Notes under the pieces: generated by a model
What the model saw: the letters and a program-made list of their open reading frames with translations, nothing else
Told to the model about the DNA's origin: nothing
Database searches by the model: none
Translations under genes and position numbers: made by a program
Shown: positions 55,506 to 64,000 of the stretch, in pieces
How the letters are laid out: each line of letters begins with the position of its first letter
Position numbering within the stretch: the stretch's first letter is position 1
NCBI GenBank assembly: GCA_007844125.1
Contig: CM017556.1
Coordinates: 70,804,697-70,868,696 of the forward strand
Direction: 5' to 3'
From: Sinonovacula constricta
Lineage: Eukaryota; Mollusca; Bivalvia; Cardiida; Solecurtidae
Length of the DNA: 64,000 bases

Positions 55506-56667
55506 ATGTGTCTAAGAAGACTTAGCAGCATATGGTGTAAGCCCTGATAAGTATCATTGAGAAGATAATATGGTATTTTCTGTTGACACAATTTTCTCAT
55601 TTGTCGTCAGTTTTGTGCACGCTGTTTGTCAAGTAATTAATAGGAACATATTTAAATATTCACGGTTTTAATTATACTGCATGCAGTTTAGTGCAATGCG
55701 CTTTGTTAGACGGACAATTACTTCAAGCAGATTCTCTAATTACCTTTACTTGTCATACAACAATCCCTCTCTCTTTTTCTGGTATGGCTTCATGCGGTCT
55801 GAAAGCAAAACTATTCGAGATGTTCATTTGGCATTGTTTCACCCGCAACATCTCGTCCTTTTCCTATGAAAGTAAAGAATAGCCGAGGCGTTTTAATTGG
55901 CATGGCACTTTCCACGAGTGTCCTGTGCAAATTGATTGTATTCTCAAACAGGACACGAGACCTGCTTCCGCATCGGTCTTATTATTCTACTGAAATATAT
56001 TTAAGTAAAGTTTGTTGAATGTCAACATGGAATGATGACGTTATATGTCATGTAATAAGTGTGCATCGGTAAGACCAAGTAACGGCCCAGTTATAGTGTA
56101 AGCATGTCGTAAGGCAAAAGTAGATGAGTTAAAATCAATAGTCCGCAAAAAAAAAATGTGAATCATTTTGTCCTCATCGTACAATTCTATCCATTTCTAA
56201 CTGCATTAGAATGTATTTGGAAAAGATTTAATCCTTTGAAAATAATGCAGAATGATTATTTTCAGCATACATTCCGCGTTTCTGATGAAATCTATGTTTG
56301 AGCATTTACCAAGCTATTTCATAAAGATGTACCTCTACTGTCATCTTAGAAGAAAAATATAATATTGTTACAACTTATATTACATTTGCGTAAACTTGTT
56401 TGTAACAATCTAAATTTAGTCAGAATGTACAATCGTTTTCTTCTTTCGTCAAGGTTGACAAGCGTTCCTAGGCTGTATTAAAAAACGATTAATTCGTACA
56501 CAGAACACCATTTTTCTAAAACTAATAAAATCATTGTTCTTGAATCTTCATACCTGGTCTTTACGTACAGACTTGGATATTTTTCACTTTTAAAAGCTAA
56601 TAGATTAAGAATGAAGTAAACTTTAAAAAAATCAATCTATATGCAACAAACATTTTGCATTTTCTCG

Positions 56668-56740
56668 ATCGATCGCCGAGTGATAGAAGTCCATGTCGCT
56701 CATACTAGAGGTCTGGGGTTCGAACCTCTTGTTGTTGCTT
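56668..56740 (+). mobile_element. tRNA-like sequence (SINE head or tRNA pseudogene)
   Basis: gatcgccgagtgatagaagt resembles box A and ggggttcgaacctc matches box B at tRNA spacing. No matching acceptor stem seen, so it is unlikely to be a working tRNA gene. Confidence 0.5.
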
Positions 56741-57378
56741 TTTGTTGTAAGTGTGTATGTGTTGGACGGTTTCATTCTTTGGTTAAAATGTCGTAAACTA
56801 TTCAGTACAGATACATTTAATACCGCATCTCTGACATTCCTGAAATCAAAAGCTTAGATATGCCCGTGGGTAAATACATGTGTTAATCAGTATAACAGGG
56901 ACGGCGCTCGAAGATCTAGACATGTGTGAATGTAGATAAGATGACTGTGACGCACCAACCGAACTGCCTCGACCTGTGTGGTTCCTAGTGGTTTCATTTA
57001 AAAATTCAATGTAACGACCGTTTGTAAATCCCTAAAATAACAAACAGATTGGTAAATAATAACCTAGGGATAGTACCAGAGATAACGCTGTGTCTGTCAT
57101 GAACTTACGGACTATACATACAAGTCAAACTATGCGACAAGTCAGTGAACACACACACATATCACAGCTCTGTGTGACGCGTAGGAACATATCAATCTGG
57201 CTTCTAGGGGTAAAAACTTCTTTTTATCTTGTATTGTGCATATGTACATATTTATGAAACATGTTAATTCTAATGTTCTGTATTTACAATAACATTTAAG
57301 TTATTTAAAACAACATTTTAGGTATTAATAAACAAATTAATGAAAAGGTCACATGCCATTAGTAGAAAAGTTGCATCA

Positions 57379-57420
57379 GATAGTGTAGATCCTTGTCAGA
57401 CAGCGCTCAGCTGGATCTTC
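57379..57420. repeat. Foldback repeat fragment next to a SINE
   Basis: gatagtgtagatccttgtca and a short rest; the right arm is lost. Confidence 0.4.
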
Positions 57421-57439
57421 CTGTGTTTCATAAGTTTGA

Positions 57440-57585
57440 TTGTTTTGTTTTTGAGATCGCAGCGACCAATTATGATCATTAAAGCGACGTCCAGCTGTTT
57501 TGGTGGAGGAAGACCCCAGACAAATGTCGGGGTAGAACCACTGGCGCTCAGCAGGTCAGCTGGAAGACCTCCCACATAACATTAC
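57440..57585 (-). mobile_element. SINE family C body, antisense, head lost
   Basis: Reverse strand: ggaggtcttccagctgacct, ctgagcgccagtggttctac, and a tail with atgatcataattggtcgctg. No tRNA head remains. Confidence 0.75.
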
Positions 57586-57689
57586 ACGTGGTTCATATGT
57601 TTGGTTAATTTGTCCAAATAGGTAGAGCTAATGCGCTAGTTCGGGATTGTGTCATTTGATTTTTTACTTTCAAGTCTACACAACAATGT

Positions 57690-57778
57690 GTGTGTATGTT
57701 TGTGTGTGTGTGTGTATGTGTGTGTGTCCGTGCGTGCGTGCGTGCGTGCCTGTGTGTGTGCGTGTGTGTGCGTGTGTT
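57690..57778. repeat. TG / CGTG microsatellite
   Basis: Runs of tgtgtg with tgcgtgcgtgcgtgcg in the middle. Alternating purine-pyrimidine, so it could adopt Z-DNA. Confidence 0.9.
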
Positions 57779-58859
57779 TTATTAATGTGAATAAACTAGA
57801 TAGGTTTGAGAGGTGTTCACTTTGAAAGATTTTTATTTTAGGAAAAAAGCCGTGTTTTGAAAGTTAATATCACGTTTTTTTTCTTTCCTTCTACAGTGTT
57901 ATTTTTTTTAAATTTATGTTTGTTATCTTATGAAAATCGTTTATTGTACACCTGTCCTAAATGTAAAAGTTTTTATGGGTTGTGGGTGGCTGTGTTGTGG
58001 TGTTGTTGATTTGTTCAAAACTCTGTTTCATGAGATCCTTATTGTAACATGCTTTGACATATACTACATATCCCACAAATACCATTTATCGTTGTTGTAA
58101 TACACCTTCTAACTTTTTGCAGTGGTAAATTTGAACAAATAACCCTTTGTTTTAAATATAAAACACAACTACAGGCGTTTTACATACACACATTTAGAAT
58201 TGTCGATGTAAAAGCAAATATTTCTTTTAATACTTTGTTAGAAAAAGTTATCCTAAATATTGTGTTTCAACAAAAGGGTACAAAACGGTGTAAATTGCAT
58301 TTCCAGGTCTGAAAATTAAAGAATTTCTACATCTGTAAGAAAATGGGCACACTGTCGCCGGGAAAATCCACAAATTGATGAAAAGTTTTAAATTTTTGAT
58401 GTCTGTTTAGGAATAGTGTCCGTGTTAGTTAACGTTAATAGAATAAGGTCACGTGTTAGCTAAAGTGTTCACGCTGTGTTCTGTTTGAAATATGTACGAA
58501 TGTCAACATTGGGAAATATTTTCTTTCAGTTACAAAGACAACATACGGGGCCTTAGTCATTGTGAATAAGTTAAGATCAAAGAAACACGCGAATAATTTG
58601 TAGACTGTTGGAGCAGTGTGAATAAGTTTACTGATTAAAATATTGGACACTAAACAATCATTATCCGTATCCAGGCCTAACTTCGCCAAAACATAATTTC
58701 AAACAGAATAACCTCTGCGCATGTTGTATAGAACGAGCAGATTGAAATCCGTCATGTAAATACATGTTACTGATAGAATAGCTTTGTTGTGTTCTCAGGA
58801 TTTAATTTAAAAAAAGAACTGAGCAATCCAGGCATTTTGATGTTGTTTGAACCTGGTAC

Positions 58860-58985
58860 ACTAGTTTGGTTTGTTTTGTTTTTGTTACATCGCACCGACA
58901 CGATTATTGTCATATCGTCCAGCGAGTTTATTAACAGGGACTCGAACCCATGCGGACTCTAACCGCTCGGCCACGGGCGCCTCTG
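58860..58985 (-). mobile_element. tRNA-derived SINE, family C, antisense, internally deleted
   Basis: Reverse strand begins with an almost perfect head (gaggcgcccgtggccgagcg gttagagtcc) and box B, then jumps to the tail; most of the body is missing. Confidence 0.8.
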
Positions 58986-59168
58986 GTAACATTAGTTACT
59001 TTAAATATATGTCCTTAAAGCCAGAGTAATGGACGTTTTTTCTGTTTATCCCTGTCAGCTTGCTATGGTCTGTGGTTTAAAAATAACACATACATCTAAT
59101 TTGTCAATTCACTTTAGAAACTTTAAACATGACAGAGAAGAAAAAACAAAACACGCTCACACAAAACA

Positions 59169-59226
59169 ACAACAACAACAACAACAACAACAAAAACAAA
59201 AACCACAACAGAAAAACAAGAAAAAA
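59169..59226. repeat. CAA microsatellite and A-rich tract
   Basis: About eight CAA repeats followed by an A-rich run; adjoins a reverse-strand tRNA-like sequence and could be its tail. Confidence 0.85.
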
Positions 59227-59239
59227 ACATAAAATAAAA

Positions 59240-59312
59240 TAATTCTTTGTAGGATTCGAACACGGGACCTCTCCATAGACAGTCCATTGCTCTACTGACT
59301 GCGTCATGGTTT
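59240..59312 (-). mobile_element. tRNA-like sequence, antisense
   Basis: Reverse strand reads acgcagtcagtagagcaatg ... gtcccgtgttcgaatcctac, with both pol III boxes at tRNA spacing and an A/CAA-rich stretch after it, as expected for a short tRNA-derived retroposon. Confidence 0.55.
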
Positions 59313-59459
59313 AAAATAACTAATGTTATGATGCTGACAGGCTTCAAGCTGCATTCATTAGTTTATATGGATTAAAGTGGGGCCCAATGAGGGGTCAGTC
59401 GTTATTGATTCGGTCAGTTTTCTGCATGTTATTACTGATTAGAACTCTTTGTACCAGTT

Positions 59460-59600
59460 ACAGGCGTTACATGTGTAACGCCGCATAGCAGCATCGAACA
59501 CGTTTATGTGGTGATTTTCAACGCATAATCAGCTCAACGCATCAAGCAAAATTTGCTTATATGGGGCGCAGCTGCGTCCTTTTGCCGCATACAGAGTATT
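59460..59600. repeat. Left arm of a large inverted repeat
   Basis: gtaacgccgcatagcagcat and cacgtttatgtggtgatttt followed by caacgcataa match, as reverse complement, the sequence at 61955-62100. The arms lie 2.4 kb apart. The pair may be the ends of a DNA transposon whose interior shows no protein I recognise. Confidence 0.65.
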
Positions 59601-60016
59601 ATTTTCACCATTTTTTATAAACCTAAAAAAAATATTTAAAGAAAAAGATGGTGATGACGTTGATATCCATCCGTTTCGAAATTTGTAACATTGTAGTCTC
59701 CAGAGTAAATTACTTTAAAATTGTATTCATTTGTGTATGAAGCTGTGTACCTGCTTTGATTATTCTTATTTTTATTATTGCTCTAGAAAGGACAGAATTA
59801 TGGCCCTTGATTAAGACAAAATTGACATTTTCTCTTTACAACATTGCTTATTCTACGTAATGGTATGGACTGCCCCACCCCAACCCCTGCGTGGATGTGG
59901 GAATAGCAGGGGGGCTTTCCTTAGGATTGGTTCAAAGGCCGCGATATTCCTCGGGATTGGGGCAATTGTGTCAAATTACACGTGCATAACTAGTGACTTA
60001 TTGCAACGGAGTGGAT

Positions 60017-60040
60017 GGGGGGGTGGGGTGGGGTTAGGGG
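60017..60040 (+). other. G-quadruplex motif
   Basis: G7-T-G4-T-G4-TTA-G4: four G-runs with loops of 1, 1 and 3 bases, inside a GC-rich patch (59860-60190) between the inverted-repeat arms. Confidence 0.65.
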
Positions 60041-60947
60041 AATTCCCATGCCCACGAGGGAATTTTCTCCCTAAGAACGCCGTAGATGCATTTTCTTTTT
60101 GACGTTTTTATTTTTTCAATTTTTGGAAGCAACTGTACGTACGTGCATAAGTGCGTAAGCCCAGGCACGCCCCTAATGGGGCGTGTATCGTTCAGTTTAA
60201 CAGTATGTGTACCTAATGTGTCTTGAAATGTATTTCATTAACTTTCGGCGATTATGTCACCCCCGTAAATGGAAGCTGTAGACGATATTGAAACAATGTG
60301 CTTAGCTCTGTTAGGAACCAGCTCAGTTGAAGTTCAAGGTCACATTAAATGGTCAAAGTCCATTGAATTCATTCCGTGACCACTATATCTTTTTATCCGT
60401 TTGATGGATTTTTGGAATAATTTTCAACCGAAGCTATGTATCGTGAAGCAAAAGAACATCACACCTTCTTACTACTTTTTATGTATAATAATTTAATAAT
60501 AATATATACTTATTTGTTAATTCTTTAATTTGGTACAGAATAGTTGATTTAGTTTTGTAACTATGGGACCTGTGATCTCAAGAAATACCACACGCTAAGT
60601 TGTCCTTAAGTTAAAACACATTGAAAAACACAGTTGATATTGATTTGTAACTATGGAAATTGATCATTATTGATATGATTTTCTTTTGCAAAAATTATCA
60701 ATGATTTTCAAAATTTGAGCCAAAATTTACTCAAAAGAAGGTTCTTAATTTAAATTCTATATCGTTTTATCATACATATATGTAAGCATTTTATTTCTCA
60801 TATTATTAAGCAGTTCTAAAATTCTGATGTATAGAAAAGTTTGATAAAAAGGTAAAAACAGATTTTTTTTGGTCATTTATTCGACTTAAAATCAATTTGT
60901 TTACATGACACTGTGAGCAAGTAATTATTGCTAAAACTATAATAATG

Positions 60948-61145
60948 ATGTTGTTGTTGTTGTTTATGATGACAATGGTGATGGCATTGGTAATGATGAT
61001 GGTGGTGGTTGTGATTGTAGAGATTATGGCGTTACATATAATGGTGATGGCATTATAATAGAATGATGATGATGGATGATGATAATGGTGGTGGTGGTTG
61101 TGATTGTGGTAATGATAATGGTTGTTGTGATGATGTTGTTATGAT
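60948..61145. repeat. Imperfect GAT/GGT/GTT microsatellite region
   Basis: Mixed gatgatggtggtggttgtga-type runs without a fixed unit. Confidence 0.8.
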
Positions 61146-61954
61146 GATTATTAAAATGGGTGCGTAGCATATTGCTGTCATTTTGAAAAATAAGGAAAAG
61201 TAGGCAGGCAAAATTGTCGTTTTCAAAGTTATATTTTAAAGTTGAGCCAAAATTGAAAGTTAAAGATAAATTTATTACTCCCTTAGGAATGTTCACTGGT
61301 TAAAAATGACTAGTGCATAAAAACAATCAATGAAAGAAAGACGTCCCATGATGACGCTATATCAGTCGTCTGATCCCTCTTTTCCAAACGCCCAAAACTA
61401 ATTGGTGTTATGTTGAATTTAAATTTTTAGAAACAATATAATCTTCAAAAGTTTTTTTAGTTTTTTTTATGTTGCCCTGGTAACCGAGAATTACGCAGAT
61501 GACCTAGACATGAATAAATTTCATAATCTCACAATTATCGGTGGTCCTTGACAAAGGAATTAATTCTAAGGTCACCTGAGCACAAACAGCACATGTATAT
61601 AGAGCATAATATTGTTGGAATTGTGTTGTTTGTCCGTCGTTAACAATTGAACTTTCTAGAACCGTTTTAAATGACGTTGAAAGTACACATTGTCAAGGGT
61701 ACATGCCCGTCAATCAGACCAAAAGGCGAGAATATATGTTACGTCATACGACGATTCAATTTTATCGTAACATATAATCCCGTCTTTAGTTTGGCAAAAC
61801 GTCATTTTAGACATTTTTGCAGAGATCAATTGGTTTTGTTCATAATTAAACCAATCTTACTAAATCAGAGTTCAAAGCTTGTTTAAGTGGACACAAAAAA
61901 ACTAAGTCTGATAGTGATGAAATTTTATCAACCACTTTTGTACTAGTGTGTGTT

Positions 61955-62100
61955 TTAATTGTTTTTAGCGGCAAAAAAGTGCCTTTCTGCCACATAAAAA
62001 TGTTCTGTTTATGCGTTGAAAATCACCGCATAAACGTGTTCGATTTCATTTATGCGGCGATGCTGTTATGTGGCGTTATCGTAAACATTCAGAGAAGAAA
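61955..62100. repeat. Right arm of the large inverted repeat
   Basis: Contains tatgcgttgaaaatcaccgc then ataaacgtgttcga and gatgctgttatgtggcgtta, the reverse complement of the left arm with a few small indels. Confidence 0.65.
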
Positions 62101-62879
62101 ACTTCTTCATGTACACCGTACCTTTAATTTCCCAACTTCTTACTTTAATCTTGATAGCTGACATATTTATGTTCATGTATGTTTAAGATGTTTAAACAAA
62201 ACTTCATGTTTCGCGATTCAAGCATGCAATGAATGAATTCATAACTGGCTAAAGAAAGCAATAATGAGTAAATACAACTGAATTGAAAGCAAACATATTT
62301 CTTGTAGAGACGAGAAATGAATAAAATTCATCTGTATTATTCTTTTCGAGTGTCCTTTAGAAATTGTGTTTATCCAAGATTTTTAACCAGTGTTTCGATT
62401 AAATAACAAACAGAGATGACATCCAATAATCCGCTGAGCTTTCTCGACATTTATTTCGTATAATATAAAAGCAAATGTATGTCGATTAAGAGATCAACGC
62501 AAAGCAATTTACTTATCTATTCAATTGCATTGCATTTCCAAATTATTGTTTTCTATTGAACCATTGCAATTCAAATTCAAATATTGCTGAATCTTCAACT
62601 AGTACTAAACCCGAAGAGCATAACTATTATTTATTGTTTGTTTAAGGGTATTTTAGTCGATTAAAAAGAAATTTAAAGCTATTGTTAATCCACCTGGGCT
62701 GCCCATTTACTGTAAAGGAAAAAAACTCATGTTGTATTATCTAGTACCTGTGATAGCCGAATAACATCACATGTACCGTGTAGTGGGTAGAACCAGGGAG
62801 ACCAGGTCTGGGGCTTACCTCTTTAACACTCGTCATTAAAAGCTTAAATATGGTATCCAACAGCTTGGAGTTTTTGTCT

Positions 62880-63350
62880 CAAACTTCCAAATAAATTACG
62901 GTTGCATGAAGAGATCATGTGAAATAATGTTTATTGATGTCCCAAATCTATGGGAAATCTGACAAATAAAGCATCACGCCACACTCGTCGTTACAACCAT
63001 TTATTTCCTTTATGAATCACACTACACAGTAAGCTGTTTCTAGACCAAGAAAATCACGTTACCACTCATATTTGAGATCACATTTTAGTACCCTCAAGGC
63101 TCTGACGTCGATATCTATTCTAGCAGAAGTCCCCAGCATGGTTATTTTTAAACCTGGAACAAAGGAACCGCAAGTGATGTTTGTGCTATTTATACTGTCT
63201 AACAATTGTCTTTACTAAGACTGAAGTATGAAATTTATACAGAAAGTATGCCCTTATTTCCCCCCAAACCGGGAAAAAGTTGTTGTTACATGTATTTCAT
63301 ATAGACAAACTGTCGGACTCCAACTTTTACAGGCTGCATTGCTGGCATGG
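62880..63350 (+). repeat. Dispersed repeat family D, copy 3
   Basis: Ordered segments shared with 48300-48850, including ccaagaaaatcacgttacca and agacaaactgtcgg. Same orientation, diverged. Confidence 0.65.
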
Positions 63351-63554
63351 TACTAAATAATATATCTGTTCTAGTAAACTACTAACCCCACTTTACCATG
63401 AAAATCCAAATATAAATGCTTTGTTCTTTTTGCCAACTTCACAAATCTGCATTTTCTTTTTTATAATGTTGCATTGCGTGGATTGAAATTTGTAAAGCGG
63501 CGAGATAATTTCTGATAATTGTAGGGATATATAGCTTTTATTCGTATTGGTTAA

Positions 63555-63655
63555 GGAAGACAGTGGATAAATGATAGAACCACTGGCGCACGGCAGGTGC
63601 CGGAAGACCTTCCCGAGTTAGCTGTAGGCTCGACAAGGCTCGAACCAACATGGTT
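63555..63655 (-). mobile_element. SINE family C fragment, antisense
   Basis: Reverse strand: ggttcgagccttgtcgagcc and gggaaggtcttccggcacct, then ccagtggttctatc. Lies about 100 bp before the second coding exon. Confidence 0.6.
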
Positions 63656-63753
63656 AAGGGCTGGGAAATTATTTAATCAATTACTCTAATGGCAAGTCCA
63701 AGTAGACTTACAAAGTTTACCAATAAATCAATGCATTATTGTTGTTGTTTCAG

Positions 63754-64000
63754 TGTTCTGGAGCCTAAACGAGAAGACGGCGTACCGACGGAACCGGGTT
63801 GTGCAGACCCGACTCAACATGGTCATGGATGATCTGAGTACACAGCGCGAGTCCTCACGACGCACTATCCGCTACGAGGCTCACAAGTTCCGTCAAAAAA
63901 GCGGCCGCTATTACAGCCACCCGCTGTCTGCCGCCGGGGAGTCTGCTGCCAACATCGCCCCGCCAAACTGGCGCCACCCTGACCTCGAGAACGCCGACAC
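63754..64000 (+). CDS. Unrecognised protein, second coding exon, cut by the window edge
   Basis: Acceptor gttgtttcag at 63753; open for 247 bp to the end, much higher in GC than its surroundings and with coding-like codon use. Begins VFWSLNEKTAYRRNRVVQTR, continues with LNMVMDDLSTQRESSRRTIR and YEAHKFRQKSGRYYSHPLS. The basic stretch could be a helical or nucleic-acid/protein contact segment; that is a guess. No signal peptide or membrane segment is visible. Phase agrees with 51965-52052, supporting one gene with an 11.7-kb intron. Confidence 0.75.

Larger units (their letters stand above)
52053..63753 (+). other. Large first coding intron of the second gene
   Basis: 11.7 kb. Contains SINEs (52483-52690, 53505-53660, 57440-57585, 58860-58985, 63555-63655), a foldback repeat, an 18-bp and a 16-bp minisatellite, two further tRNA-like sequences, CA/CG microsatellites, an inverted-repeat pair (59460-62100), a G-quadruplex motif and a family D repeat. 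No other coding exon was convincing. Confidence 0.6.

Overview
The window is animal genomic DNA: AT-rich, with GT-AG introns, dense in tandem repeats and tRNA-derived SINEs. The protein is a metazoan carnitine O-palmitoyltransferase 1 (CPT1). The SINE types and repeat load suggest a lophotrochozoan, most likely a bivalve mollusc. The taxon is inference; I could not search a database.

Layout. 1-6350: upstream or 5' intronic DNA. 6383-38389: a complete CPT1 gene on the + strand. I could place every coding exon: 19 positions, one of which has two alternative exons, with matching intron phases throughout. The product is 762 residues (761 with the other alternative exon). Introns carry SINEs, a transposon-like element with perfect terminal inverted repeats (about 16.9-17.7 kb), and four large minisatellites. 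38390 to about 43.25 kb: probable long 3' UTR or downstream DNA. 43.3-51.9 kb: intergenic, with 24-bp and 30-bp minisatellites. 51965-64000: the first two coding exons of a second + strand gene, separated by an 11.7-kb intron and running off the window. I do not recognise its protein.

The most interesting signal is at CPT1 exon position 13, directly after the catalytic-histidine exon. Two homologous, phase-identical exons (24730-24792 and 25950-26015) encode alternative versions of the same 20-21 residues (...[11 protein letters not shown]...). This is the same region at which insects are known to make CPT1 isoforms by alternative exon use. Omitting both exons creates a TGA codon exactly at the junction. 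Four TGCATG (RBFOX-type) motifs lie within 119 bp, starting 41 bp downstream of the distal exon. Together these suggest a regulated splice switch tuning CPT1 kinetics.

Most long open frames in the window are artefacts of minisatellites whose unit length is a multiple of three. I rejected them as genes.
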